Assembly (NCBI RefSeq): GCF_001591645.1
Contig: NZ_BCVH01000012.1
Span: 44,749 to 108,748 of the forward strand
DNA length: 64,000 nucleotides
Direction: 5' to 3'
Source: Robertmurraya korlensis NBRC 107688
GTDB taxonomy: Bacteria; Bacillota; Bacilli; Bacillales; Cytobacillaceae
Shown: positions 8,307-16,688 of the stretch, piece by piece
How positions within the stretch are numbered: position 1 is the first letter of the stretch
How the letters are laid out: the number at the start of each line of letters is the position of its first letter
The notes under the pieces: model-generated
Database searches by the model: none
What the model was told of the DNA's origin: nothing
Seen by the model: the letters and a program-made list of their open reading frames with translations, nothing else
Position numbers and translations under genes: made by a program

Positions 8307-8615
8307 CTATTTGCAATTAATATGGGTGAGCACTTGCTGGAGAATTGTGATGACATGCTCGTCATCGTAGGAATAGTACAAGGTGCTTCCTTCCCGGCGA
8401 TATTTGACTAATCGGAGCTTCCTAAGCGTGCTAAGTTGGTGTGAAACCGCAGACTGAGTCATCTCGAGTACTTCGGTAATATGACCCACAGAGCATTCCT
8501 CTTGGGAGAGTAGATATAAAATTTTAATTCTTGTTGGATCAGCTAGCGCTTTAAAAATTCTTGATGCTTCATCCGCTGTTGCTTGGTTAAGAAATGAATG
8601 GTCAGTACGTTCCAT
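8307..8615 (-). CDS. czrA: ArsR-family zinc-responsive repressor, CzrA-like
   Basis: A 102-aa ArsR/SmtB winged-helix repressor with the recognition helix MTQSAVSHQLSTL and a C-terminal helix carrying the alpha-5 metal site. Aligned to Staphylococcus CzrA, ligands D84, H86 and H97 are present in DDEHV and LTH. The fourth ligand (H100) is replaced by Cys in the terminal THINCK. Metal binding should release the operator upstream (8645-8664) and derepress this gene and the CDF exporter. The ATG at 8615 is chosen because AAAGGAG lies eight bases away. A TTG codon just before it is too close. Confidence 0.9.
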   Translation of the reverse strand: MERTDHSFLNQATADEASRIFKALADPTRIKILYLLSQEECSVGHITEVLEMTQSAVSHQLSTLRKLRLVKYRREGSTLYYSYDDEHVITILQQVLTHINCK

Positions 8616-8644
8616 CAAATAGCTCCTTTAATTCATGATTTAAC

Positions 8645-8664
8645 ATATGAGCATATGTTCATAT
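8645..8664 (-). promoter_or_regulatory. CzrA-type operator
   Basis: ATATGAGCATATGTTCATAT is an imperfect palindrome with TATGAR and TTCATA arms, typical of ArsR/SmtB sites. It lies 30-50 bases before the repressor start. A TTGACC hexamer about 20 bp upstream on the minus strand is the probable -35, so the site would cover the -10 region. Confidence 0.7.
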
Positions 8665-8804
8665 ATGTATAGTATCATAAAGTTGGTCAATTGGTGATAA
8701 AATAACTTGAATTCTCAGAAATTTACTTTGGAACAAACGAAAAAAAGTGATAACATAGTAGAATAATAATGGGGTATGTACGGGTATATAATGGAGTGAT
8801 AAAA

Positions 8805-9317
8805 GTGATAGGTAACCAACAAAGTATTGTATTTATCGGATTTATGGGTGCTGGGAAAACAACGATAGGAAAATTAGTCGCGGAGAAGCTCCGTCGAGAG
8901 TTTATTGATATTGATGAAGCAATAGAGAAAGAGTACGGAATCCCCACCTCAGAAATTTTTAAGAAAATTGGGGAAAAAGCCTTCCGTGCCAAGGAAAAAG
9001 AAATCATCATCGAACTAAGTAAAAGACAAGGATATATACTGTCTCTAGGGGGAGGAGCGTTTCTTCAGGAAGAGACGAGAGAAGCTTGCTTGCAAAACTG
9101 TACGGTGATTTTCCTTGATATCTCATGGGAGTATTGGAAGGAAAGAATCGGTCTAATTATTGATTCAAGACCCGTTCTTCAAGGTCGCAATCAAGAGGAA
9201 ATCAGGGAGCTATTTAATAGTAGACAAGCAATCTATCAACACCACCATATAAAAATAGGTACGGATGATCAACAGCCAGAACAGATTGCAGAGTATATCG
9301 TTTCAAAATTGGGATAA
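8805..9317 (+). CDS. aroK: Shikimate kinase
   Basis: A 170-aa kinase with Walker A GFMGAGKTT (12-20), the shikimate-binding acidic pair in FIDIDE (35 and 37), FRAKE (Arg61) and the GGGA loop (82-85), ending with an SRP-containing lid (DSRPVL). It phosphorylates shikimate in the chorismate pathway. The GTG at 8805 has GGAG eight bases upstream and gives the family length. A more distal ATG would add 12 residues without a ribosome site. It appears to be a stand-alone gene, not in an aro operon. Confidence 0.92.
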   Translation: MIGNQQSIVFIGFMGAGKTTIGKLVAEKLRREFIDIDEAIEKEYGIPTSEIFKKIGEKAFRAKEKEIIIELSKRQGYILSLGGGAFLQEETREACLQNCTVIFLDISWEYWKERIGLIIDSRPVLQGRNQEEIRELFNSRQAIYQHHHIKIGTDDQQPEQIAEYIVSKLG

Positions 9318-9332
9318 ATAGTAGAAGAGGCG

Positions 9333-9355
9333 GGCAGCTCAAAAGAAGAGCTGCC
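9333..9355. terminator. Hairpin between convergent genes
   Basis: GGCAGCTC (9333-9340) pairs perfectly with GAGCTGCC (9348-9355) around a 7-base loop. Only a weak T-rich run (TCCTGTTCTT) follows, so it is a modest terminator for aroK and perhaps for the opposing gene. Confidence 0.55.
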
Positions 9356-9363
9356 TCCTGTTC

Positions 9364-9657
9364 TTAGGAACGGAATTTCCTTTGGAATAAATCAAACAGC
9401 ATCATTTTATCTCGAAGTAATGCTGAACAAGGTTGCTGTCCTATGGGATAGGTTAGTGTATATTTGTCGCAAACAGGACATTTCCCGTCTTCTTTAAAAT
9501 AATGAATGATGTTCATCGGAAAGTTGAAGTCGCCTCCACCAACTAACATTTGATAGGAGTGGCCTTTCACATCAAAAAGAACTTGATACCCACTAAAAAT
9601 GGATAGTTTACTAATCTTTATATTCGTTGCAGAATAATGGCTCATCTCATTACACAT
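9364..9657 (-). CDS. Hypothetical protein with CxxC motif
   Basis: A 97-aa frame that I do not recognise. It contains GGGDFNFPMNIIHYF in the middle and a CPVC motif followed by YTLTYPIGQQPC, which could bind zinc, and ends in a basic tail. No membrane segment or signal peptide is visible. A second in-frame ATG is at 9645, and neither start has a strong ribosome site. It is convergent to aroK and shares the hairpin at 9333-9355. The coding character (no stops, protein-like composition) is moderate. Confidence 0.6.
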   Translation of the reverse strand: MCNEMSHYSATNIKISKLSIFSGYQVLFDVKGHSYQMLVGGGDFNFPMNIIHYFKEDGKCPVCDKYTLTYPIGQQPCSALLRDKMMLFDLFQRKFRS

Positions 9658-9736
9658 CCTAAGTAAAATTCGATAGAAGACTAGCTTTCCGTTTCATTAT
9701 AGCCGAATATTGATATGATTTCGACATCCAAACATA

Positions 9737-9795
9737 TATCGGCGCCATTCAAAGATATCAGCGACTTTCGAAAGTTATCGGCTATCCCCAAACAT
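9737..9795. repeat. Three degenerate 20-bp tandem units
   Basis: Units beginning TATCGGCG, TATCAGCG and TATCGGCT start at 9737, 9756 and 9776, with similar CAAAG/GAAAG/CAAAC ends. The period is 19-20 bp. It lies in the gap between two minus-strand genes, and no coding or promoter role is evident. Confidence 0.55.
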
Positions 9796-9825
9796 TAAAA
9801 AACGAGCCGCATCTCGTGCAGCTCG
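9796..9825 (-). terminator. Terminator of the catalase gene
   Basis: On the minus strand CGAGCTGC and GCGGCTCG (with one GU pair) form an 8-bp stem around ACGAGAT, followed by TTTTTT. Confidence 0.88.
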
Positions 9826-9834
9826 CAACAAATC

Positions 9835-11469
9835 CTAATAACGATCAGATTCATGTCCCATATCATCAGCCTTCTTCATCGCTTCATCAGCAGCAGCTGT
9901 ACTCATATGTTCCTTATTCTTCATCGCTTGATCGACACCTTCACGTACGCGGCGTCCATATTCCTCATCTGCCTTAGTGAAATACTCAATCATTTGGTCT
10001 TGAATTTCCTTCTTACATACCGATAGAGCACCAACCAAGTTCGATATCAACTCATCCTGCTCCAGCTTATCAAACGCGCGATACGTTTCTCCGGCTTGAG
10101 CAAAGTCATTTGTACGGTCTATCTTTTGACGGACAAGCTTTGCATCATAATGCGGTTCATGGTCAGCACCTGTTTTTTCCGCTTCCTTTAAACCGCCGAG
10201 CAACGATGGCTCGTAGTTCACGTGTGGATTTTGACCTGGTGCCATATCCACCGAATATTCCATTTGCCCGTCACGTTGGTTCGTCGCCACACGCTTCTTC
10301 GGAGAGTTGATTGGAACTTGTAAATAATTCGTTCCAACGCGGTAACGTTGTGTATCGGAATAGGAGAATGTACGCCCCTGTAACAGCTTATCGTCCGAGA
10401 AGTCTAATCCATCCACAAGAACCCCTGTACCGAACGCAGCCTGTTCGACCTCGGCAAAATAGTTCTCCGGATTTTTATTCAACACCAATTTCCCAACCTT
10501 TAAAAATGGGAACTGTTCAGGATCCCAAAGCTTCGTCGGATCTAGTGGATCATAGTCTAGCTCAGGATGCTCATCGTCGCTCATGATTTGAACGCATAGC
10601 TCCCATTCCGGATAATCTCCACGTTCAATTGCTTCATACAGATCTTGAGTCGCATGGTTATAGTTGGTAGCTTGAATCTCATCTGCTTCTTTTTGAAGAA
10701 GATTTTTGATTCCTTGCTTTAATGGCTCAAAGTGGTACTTAATAAGGACACCTTGCCCTTCCTTATTTACCCATTTGTATGTATTTACCCCAGAACCTTG
10801 CATTTGACGGTAATTCGCTGGAATTCCCCATGGGGAAAATAGGAACGTTACCATATGTGTCGCTTCCGGTGTCTGAGAAAGGAAGTCAAACATTCTTTCT
10901 GGGTCTGGCAAGTTAGTCACAGGATCTGGCTTGAACGAATGAACCATATCAGGGAATTTAATTGGATCACGGATAAAGAAAATCTTCAGGTTGTTACCGA
11001 CTAAATCCCAGTTCCCATCCTCTGTGTAAAACTTAATCGCAAACCCACGTGGGTCACGTAATGTTTCCGGGGAGTGTCCACCGCCAACAACTGTAGAGAA
11101 ACGAACAAATACAGGTGTAATTTTTCCAGCTTCTTGGAACAGCTTGGCACGTGTGTACTTCGCAATTTCTTCGTTCCCTACTTTCCCATACGCTTCAAAA
11201 TATCCATGAGCACCCGCTCCGCGACCATGAACGACACGCTCTGGAATTCGTTCTCTATCAAAATGAGAGATTTTCTCTAAAAAGTGATAGTTCTCTAATG
11301 TAGTTGGTCCACGGTTTCCAACGGTTCTTACATTTTGGTTATCCGTGATTGGATGGCCTTGTCGGTTCGTTAGAGTTTCACTAGACTCATTGCTTCCCAA
11401 ACGACCATCCTGTGGTCCTCCGACCCCAGAAACGCCCGTTCCGTTTTCTATGTTTTCTTTGTTATCCAA
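9835..11469 (-). CDS. katX: Heme catalase, KatX-like
   Basis: A 544-aa monofunctional heme catalase. The active-site His81 lies in [12 protein letters not shown], the distal Asn is near 160 in VGNNLKIFF, and the proximal heme-ligand Tyr370 is in [12 protein letters not shown]. It converts hydrogen peroxide to water and oxygen. The length matches KatX, the spore-germination catalase, rather than the shorter vegetative KatA, and the long polar N-terminus also fits. The TTG start has GGAGGTG about eight bases upstream. A promoter resembling the sigma-F class precedes it. Catalase function is certain, while assignment as KatX is a well-supported inference. Confidence 0.9.
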   Translation of the reverse strand: MDNKENIENGTGVSGVGGPQDGRLGSNESSETLTNRQGHPITDNQNVRTVGNRGPTTLENYHFLEKISHFDRERIPERVVHGRGAGAHGYFEAYGKVGNEEIAKYTRAKLFQEAGKITPVFVRFSTVVGGGHSPETLRDPRGFAIKFYTEDGNWDLVGNNLKIFFIRDPIKFPDMVHSFKPDPVTNLPDPERMFDFLSQTPEATHMVTFLFSPWGIPANYRQMQGSGVNTYKWVNKEGQGVLIKYHFEPLKQGIKNLLQKEADEIQATNYNHATQDLYEAIERGDYPEWELCVQIMSDDEHPELDYDPLDPTKLWDPEQFPFLKVGKLVLNKNPENYFAEVEQAAFGTGVLVDGLDFSDDKLLQGRTFSYSDTQRYRVGTNYLQVPINSPKKRVATNQRDGQMEYSVDMAPGQNPHVNYEPSLLGGLKEAEKTGADHEPHYDAKLVRQKIDRTNDFAQAGETYRAFDKLEQDELISNLVGALSVCKKEIQDQMIEYFTKADEEYGRRVREGVDQAMKNKEHMSTAAADEAMKKADDMGHESDRY

Positions 11470-11502
11470 AATTAAAACACCTCCAATTGAACATTACTGT
11501 CA

Positions 11503-11531
11503 TAGAATGTCCAATTTAAGGTGCTGTATAC
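11503..11531 (-). promoter_or_regulatory. Candidate sigma-F type promoter of the catalase gene
   Basis: On the minus strand GTATA (11531-11527) is followed after 14 bp by GGACATTCTA (11512-11503), which matches the forespore -10 pattern GGnnAnAMTR at all but one fixed position. It would start transcription about 27 bases before the TTG codon. B. subtilis katX is known to be sigma-F dependent. Confidence 0.45.
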
Positions 11532-11693
11532 AAAGTTTACCATTACCACCGAAATATAATTCAATCCTAAAACGGACATTCACCACCCATCATCACATTC
11601 ATACACTGTACGTGAAGTGAAGCCCTTCAGTCATTTAAAGCTAAAGAAAGAAGAAGAAGGCTTACAATTAAAAGAGGATGAGGATGATGAGTA

Positions 11694-12704
11694 GTGACGA
11701 TTAGGAAAATCCCTAAAGGGTATCAATCAAAGCTCGATTTGATACAAACCGAACAAGCGATAAAAAAAGTGAAGGACTATTTTGAGAGCAATTTGGCCGA
11801 AGAATTGAATCTCATTCGTGTATCCGCCCCGATTCTTGTAAAAGAAGGGAACGGAATCAATGATAATTTGAATGGTGTGGAACGAATAGTTTCCTTTGAC
11901 GCACTGGATGTAAAAAATACACAAATCCAAGTGGTACAATCATTAGCCAAATGGAAAAGACTGGCCCTAGCGAAGTATGGGATTGGCTTAGGGAAGGGAT
12001 TATATACCGATATGAATGCCATCCGTCGAGACGAAATACTAAGCAATCTTCACTCCTTATATGTGGACCAATGGGACTGGGAAAAGGTCATTACAAAAGA
12101 ACAACGGAACGTCCAAACCCTACAAGCGGAGGTTCGGAAAATTTATAATGTACTTCGATCCACAGAAATCTACCTTAATGACTTTTTCCCAGAATTAAAA
12201 CCATCCCTTCCATTGAACATTCATTTCGTCACTACACAGGAATTAGAAGATCAATACCCAGACCTAACACCGAAACAAAGAGAGGATATCGTTGCCAAGG
12301 AGTATGGTGCCGTCTTTATCTCACAAATTGGTGGAGCACTAAAGTCAGGCAACAAGCACGACGGTCGTTCACCGGATTATGACGATTGGACATTGAATGG
12401 GGATATTGTTCTTTGGAATCCTACCCTTGAAATGGCATTTGAAGTATCGTCTATGGGAATTCGAGTGGATGAGGAAACCTTGAAAAAGCAGTTAAAACTA
12501 GCGGGTGCTGAGGAACGTGCGCAGTTAGAATTCCACCAAGCCATTCTAAACGGAGAGGTGCCATACACAATCGGTGGAGGAATTGGACAATCAAGATTAT
12601 GTATGTTTTACCTGCAAAAAGCACATATCGGTGAGGTCCAAGTGTCCATATGGAATGATGAAATTCTTCAATCATGCAGGGACGCCAATATCCAATTACT
12701 ATAG
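11694..12704 (+). CDS. asnA: Aspartate-ammonia ligase (asparagine synthetase A)
   Basis: A 336-aa class II tRNA-synthetase-like enzyme. Typical stretches are SAPILVKEGNGINDNLNG, VVQSLAKWKR, SLYVDQWDWEKV and the C-terminal GGGIGQSRLCMF. It makes asparagine from aspartate, ATP and ammonia. The GTG start lies nine bases after AGGA, and no better in-frame start exists. It is a single-gene unit closed by a strong bidirectional terminator. No T-box was seen in the 220-base upstream gap. Confidence 0.93.
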   Translation: MTIRKIPKGYQSKLDLIQTEQAIKKVKDYFESNLAEELNLIRVSAPILVKEGNGINDNLNGVERIVSFDALDVKNTQIQVVQSLAKWKRLALAKYGIGLGKGLYTDMNAIRRDEILSNLHSLYVDQWDWEKVITKEQRNVQTLQAEVRKIYNVLRSTEIYLNDFFPELKPSLPLNIHFVTTQELEDQYPDLTPKQREDIVAKEYGAVFISQIGGALKSGNKHDGRSPDYDDWTLNGDIVLWNPTLEMAFEVSSMGIRVDEETLKKQLKLAGAEERAQLEFHQAILNGEVPYTIGGGIGQSRLCMFYLQKAHIGEVQVSIWNDEILQSCRDANIQLL

Positions 12705-12709
12705 ATGAT

Positions 12710-12743
12710 AAAGTCCCAATAAGCTTCCCCTTATTGGGACTTT
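12710..12743. terminator. Bidirectional terminator between asnA and the permease
   Basis: A perfect 14-bp stem, AAAGTCCCAATAAG (12710-12723) with CTTATTGGGACTTT (12730-12743), has a 6-base loop. T-rich sequence follows on both strands. Confidence 0.93.
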
Positions 12744-12745
12744 AT

Positions 12746-14113
12746 TTACGCTGTTTTTGCCTTTTTCCAGACCCGAGTCATGATAAACGTGACAAGAGCA
12801 ATTAATGCGACCACAATCAAACTAATGAAAAAACCAAGTCGTATACTTTTTTCAAAAATGGTGCCTGTCACAGCAGCAGCTAGTAAAATCAATCCGATCA
12901 TACATAAGGTTTTATCCCAAGCCTTTAACGTAAGGATTTTTAAAGCAGAGAGGATGATAAATCCCCAGTTATACATCTGTAAAATTCCAGCTGCTGTTGT
13001 GATATAAGCATAGATTTTCCCTGGTAAAAGCAAGGCTGCAACAACCGAAGCTGATATTCCTAGTGTAGCAAGACCCAACGAAGGCAGCGGGACTTCTTTG
13101 CCTAGGAAAAGCTTCTTTTCTTTTTCAAAAATAGCCGGTGCATCCTTATCTTTGGCTAATGTTTTTAACAGGTTTGTTACTGTAAATAGTGAAGCGGTCA
13201 TCGTTGAAAACCCAGCAGTGATAATGGCTGCATTAAACACATGTGGGAAAAATGGCAGCTTATAATGAGACAAGGCGGTGACAAACGGACTTTCTTTTTC
13301 ATCAATTGCCTGATAAGAAACCATGGTAACAACAAGCCCCATTGATATCGCATAGATAATAGTTAATACAATAAGCATGATTTGCCCTGCTTTGGGAGCA
13401 TCCTCTTTATTTTCAAGTTGCATCGACAATAACCCAATCGCTTCAATTCCCCCAAATGCATAAAACGCATAAAGAAGGGACGACCAAAAAGCCAGTCCAC
13501 CTTTTGGAAAAATATCATGAAGGGAATTAGGTATTCCTGGCTGGTGTGTATCTCCACCGTGCACCCATCCGACCAATGCAGCAATCGCAAGAACAATAAA
13601 CATAAGAATTGCTGCAGTCTTCGTGACAGCTAACACATTTTCTACCTTATCGAATCCTTTTGTACCTAATAAAACAACAATAATAGAAAGAACTGCATAA
13701 CCTGCAGCAAATATCCATAAAGGAACCTTTGGAAACCAAAATCTGGATAAAATCGCTAGGGCCGTTAACTGACTTCCGATAATTAAAATCTTCGATATCC
13801 AGTAATTCCACCCGCAGCTAAATCCACCCCAGCGCCCGAATGCTTTTCCGGCGTAATAACAGAACGAGCCCTCCTGCGGATCTTCGGTTGTCATCATGGC
13901 TAAAAAATGATAAACCACATAGGTTCCAATGGCAGCTAATAAAAAGGAAATAACTATTGCCGGTCCAGTAATTTTCACTCCAATTCCAGATCCGAGAAAA
14001 TAGCCTGTTCCAATCGTACATCCAATCCCAATGAGGCTCAGCTGCCACCATTTTAAATCCCCTTTTGGTGCATTACCCTTTGCTTTTCCACTACCACAGC
14101 TTACATTTTTCAT
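12746..14113 (-). CDS. APC-superfamily amino acid permease
   Basis: A 455-aa transporter with twelve hydrophobic segments. The first carries GIGCTIGTGYFLGSG, the substrate-binding bend typical of the amino acid/polyamine/organocation family, and helix 6 contains YAFYAFGGIEAIG. It resembles the Bacillus YbxG/AapA group of amino-acid permeases. The substrate is not determined by sequence. The ATG has AAAGGAGG seven bases upstream. It is transcribed alone, convergent to asnA. Confidence 0.85.
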   Translation of the reverse strand: MKNVSCGSGKAKGNAPKGDLKWWQLSLIGIGCTIGTGYFLGSGIGVKITGPAIVISFLLAAIGTYVVYHFLAMMTTEDPQEGSFCYYAGKAFGRWGGFSCGWNYWISKILIIGSQLTALAILSRFWFPKVPLWIFAAGYAVLSIIVVLLGTKGFDKVENVLAVTKTAAILMFIVLAIAALVGWVHGGDTHQPGIPNSLHDIFPKGGLAFWSSLLYAFYAFGGIEAIGLLSMQLENKEDAPKAGQIMLIVLTIIYAISMGLVVTMVSYQAIDEKESPFVTALSHYKLPFFPHVFNAAIITAGFSTMTASLFTVTNLLKTLAKDKDAPAIFEKEKKLFLGKEVPLPSLGLATLGISASVVAALLLPGKIYAYITTAAGILQMYNWGFIILSALKILTLKAWDKTLCMIGLILLAAAVTGTIFEKSIRLGFFISLIVVALIALVTFIMTRVWKKAKTA

Positions 14114-14229
14114 GAAAAATCCTCCTTTAGAGCGTTCTTATTTTGTTACACAATCGCTCCCTTCAAACATTGTTATTTTTGGATATGTTTCTGTGTTCAA
14201 ACAAAAGCTAAAAACAGGAGGTGAGGGAA

Positions 14230-14445
14230 ATGGAGAGTCATGTAATTGGAGTTCATGAAATTATAGACTTGAGAGAACTAAATGCCTTTAAGGTGGCATG
14301 TTTAGCAGAGGCAAAAGCTCGACTCGACCGAGTAGAAAATCCGGATCTAAGAGAATTAGTGGAAGAAAACATTCGATTGGGAACATCCACGTTGACCCAA
14401 ATGAGAGATATCCTGGCAAAGGCACAAACGAAAATGGATCAGTAG
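14230..14445 (+). CDS. Small coat-associated protein, YraG/YraE-like (first copy)
   Basis: A 71-aa helical protein starting MESHVIGVHEIIDLRELNAF. The GVHE..DLRELN stretch recurs in the gene at 14743 (GVHESLELHELLTF). AGGAGGT is seven bases before the chosen ATG, and a slightly earlier in-frame codon is rejected. It is followed 10 bases later by a CotF-like gene, so it resembles the yraG-yraF and yraE-yraD pairs of B. subtilis, which belong to the CotF-like spore coat group. A role in the spore coat is inferred from family and neighbours. Confidence 0.72.
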   Translation: MESHVIGVHEIIDLRELNAFKVACLAEAKARLDRVENPDLRELVEENIRLGTSTLTQMRDILAKAQTKMDQ

Positions 14446-14455
14446 GAGGGATCGT

Positions 14456-14728
14456 ATGGAGGTTAAACCTTTAAGCTTTTCAGACCATGTAATTGCAACA
14501 GATATGCTGTTTGAAACAACAGCATCAATAAAAGATCTTTCTGTAGCGATTACAGAAGCTACATCTGATGAGGTACATACATTTTTGCGACAAGAGTTAC
14601 GAAACGCCATCGCTTATCATGAAAGAATATACGGATTCCTTCAGGACAGAGGCATTTATGATGCGTATAATATTCCTGAACAACTGAAAAAGGACATTTC
14701 GTACGCAACAGAAGCGCTTGAACAATAA
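14456..14728 (+). CDS. CotF-like spore coat protein (first copy)
   Basis: A 90-aa protein with the coat-F pattern: DHVIATDMLFETTASIKDLSVAITEA near the start, a central helix RNAIAYHERIYGFLQDRGIYD, and a terminal ALEQ helix. AGGAGGG is five bases before the ATG. It pairs with the preceding 71-aa gene, and the pair is duplicated at 14743-15242. Confidence 0.8.
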   Translation: MEVKPLSFSDHVIATDMLFETTASIKDLSVAITEATSDEVHTFLRQELRNAIAYHERIYGFLQDRGIYDAYNIPEQLKKDISYATEALEQ

Positions 14729-14742
14729 ATGGAGGTGAAGGC

Positions 14743-14931
14743 ATGATAGACAATATAGGAGTTCACGAAAGTCTCGAGTTACACGAACTGTTAACCTTTA
14801 AAAGTTTATGTTTGACGAAATCAACAGTCATGCAAGCCTTAGTCACTGACCCAGCTTTAAAAGAATTAATGCAGGAGGATGTCACAGCGTCCTCCAGACA
14901 TATTGAAGATTTAAAACGTCATCTCACGTAA
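14743..14931 (+). CDS. Small coat-associated protein, YraG/YraE-like (second copy)
   Basis: A 62-aa helical protein related to the product of 14230-14445 by the shared IGVHE..ELHEL..FKSLCL pattern. GGAGGTG is five bases upstream of the ATG. It lies in the same transcription unit, between the two CotF-like genes. Confidence 0.72.
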   Translation: MIDNIGVHESLELHELLTFKSLCLTKSTVMQALVTDPALKELMQEDVTASSRHIEDLKRHLT

Positions 14932-14942
14932 CGGAGGAAACG

Positions 14943-15242
14943 ATGAACTCATTTATCGAAAAACTAACCGGTATGGCGCCATTAACAGATCAGGTCATTG
15001 CCACCGATTTATTAATGGCATCAAAAACGGCTGTGAGAAACTACTCACTTGCCATTACAGAAACCGCAACTCCGGAAATCAGGCAAACCTTAATTAACCA
15101 TCTCGAGGATGCCATTGATACCCATCGGAAACTTTCTAAATATATGATGGAGAAAGGATATTATCATCCTCAGGATACACAAAAACAGCTTGAGGTGGAC
15201 TTGAGAACGGCGGAGACGGCGCTGTCTCTATCGAACGACTAA
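14943..15242 (+). CDS. CotF-like spore coat protein (second copy)
   Basis: A 99-aa protein of the same length as B. subtilis YraD, with TDQVIATDLLMASKTAVRNYS early, the helix DAIDTHRKLSKYMMEKGYYH in the middle and a C-terminal helix. It is a paralogue of the 14456 gene product. GGAGG is five bases before the ATG. It is the last gene of the four-gene unit and is followed by a strong terminator. Confidence 0.82.
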   Translation: MNSFIEKLTGMAPLTDQVIATDLLMASKTAVRNYSLAITETATPEIRQTLINHLEDAIDTHRKLSKYMMEKGYYHPQDTQKQLEVDLRTAETALSLSND

Positions 15243-15246
15243 CGGG

Positions 15247-15277
15247 AAAGCTTGTGACAATTCGTCACAAGCTTTTT
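15247..15277 (+). terminator. Terminator of the coat-protein operon
   Basis: A 12-bp perfect stem, AAAGCTTGTGAC (15247-15258) with GTCACAAGCTTT (15264-15275), has a 5-base loop and ends in a T run. Confidence 0.9.
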
Positions 15278-15349
15278 AAAAGAAAAGAATATATTTCATC
15301 TTCCCTCTTTTGTATACTAGGTAAATAGTAATGAAATGAGGTTGTGAAA

Positions 15350-16555
15350 ATGAAATTGGAACATTCCTTTCTTACACCAGATATCCCTAGAGAAAAGAAA
15401 TTATTATTAGAAGAATACCTATTTAAAGAAAACATGCAACGCTGTAAGCTGTTCGCTAGAATTGTCATCTTATTCGAAGTGATTTTACTTGGAATGAATA
15501 TGGCGGAAACATACGATAAGAAACAAATTTTAGTTGATGGAAATACATATTTTTTTCTTTATCTTACTTTGGTCCTCATGGCTAGTACGATGCTTTTATT
15601 AATACGTTGGTTCGAGCAGCAGATCTCCCGGAATAAGTGGGCAAAACCTGTGTTATTAAGCCTTGTTAGTATGTTTTTAGTTTGGGGGGCAGTCGTAACG
15701 CTCGTGGACCAAAGAGAATACGGACATGTGATGGCGTTTGTTGTGAACTTTATGTGTGTATCGATTTTGTTTCACGCCACAAATAAAATCATTCTGGCTA
15801 TTTACACACCGGCCATTCTCGTTTTAGGAATTGGATTACCAATGGTTCAACCTTCGAGTACCGTTGTGATGGGACATTTTATCAATTTAACTGTCTTCCT
15901 ATTTTTCTGTTGGCTTGCTTCTCGAATGCTATATCGAAGCTATGTGACCAATTACATTAGTGAGCTACTATTAAAAGAATCCAACACCTCACTCGCCGAA
16001 AAAATAAAAGAAAACGAAAAGATGAACGTTAAGCTAAAAGAGCTTTCGATGTTAGACGAGCTCACAGGAATATCGAATCGAAGAGGATTTTATCAATATA
16101 TTGAAAGTACACTGGTACGCTCACATCAGGAACGACCACTATCCATTCTCATGATGGACATTGACGCCTTCAAACCATATAACGATCATTACGGACACTT
16201 GCAAGGTGATCAAGTTATTCAAGCTGTTGGTAAAGTGTTAACCAAGGTAGTCGATGCCCCTTCTAGCATAGCTGCTAGGTTTGGAGGAGAAGAGTTTATT
16301 GTGGCTGTTTTTGATATGGAAGAAAAGGCTGTTCGTGGGTTGGCTGAGGAGATTCGGAATTCTGTGGAGGGGATGAGGTTGGAACATGGGTTTTCACCTG
16401 TGGCTCAGGTTGTCACCGTGAGTATTGGATACGTAACAGGTACAATAATGGAAGAAGAAGGGTTAAAACAGCTGATTGAACAGGCCGATCTTGCTCTTTA
16501 CCGGGCGAAAGAAATGGGACGAAATCAAGTTGGTACCAATCAGGTCACAGTCTAA
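15350..16555 (+). CDS. Membrane-bound diguanylate cyclase (GGDEF domain)
   Basis: A 401-aa protein with about six N-terminal hydrophobic segments (roughly residues 35-195), a coiled-coil linker and a GGDEF domain beginning near MLDELTGISNRRGF (about 233). The catalytic loop reads ARFGGEEF (about 309) and the Mg-binding Asp is in MMDIDAF, so it should make cyclic di-GMP. The RxxD inhibitory site expected five residues before the loop is absent (the sequence there is DAPSSIAA). ATG 15350 is chosen because GAGG lies eight bases upstream. A GTG two codons earlier is too close. Confidence 0.88.
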   Translation: MKLEHSFLTPDIPREKKLLLEEYLFKENMQRCKLFARIVILFEVILLGMNMAETYDKKQILVDGNTYFFLYLTLVLMASTMLLLIRWFEQQISRNKWAKPVLLSLVSMFLVWGAVVTLVDQREYGHVMAFVVNFMCVSILFHATNKIILAIYTPAILVLGIGLPMVQPSSTVVMGHFINLTVFLFFCWLASRMLYRSYVTNYISELLLKESNTSLAEKIKENEKMNVKLKELSMLDELTGISNRRGFYQYIESTLVRSHQERPLSILMMDIDAFKPYNDHYGHLQGDQVIQAVGKVLTKVVDAPSSIAARFGGEEFIVAVFDMEEKAVRGLAEEIRNSVEGMRLEHGFSPVAQVVTVSIGYVTGTIMEEEGLKQLIEQADLALYRAKEMGRNQVGTNQVTV

Positions 16556-16558
16556 TGG

Positions 16559-16590
16559 AGAGATTGCTAGAATGGTAGCAATCTCTTTTT
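16559..16590 (+). terminator. Terminator of the GGDEF gene
   Basis: AGAGATTGCT (16559-16568) and AGCAATCTCT (16577-16586) form a 10-bp stem followed by TTTT. Confidence 0.9.
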
Positions 16591-16688
16591 ATGATGTTAA
16601 AAACTGGACGAATCATTAGTGATTGGCGAAAATAAGATAAAGAAGAATAAACAGTGAGATAATAAATACATAAAAAGAAAAAGAGCTG

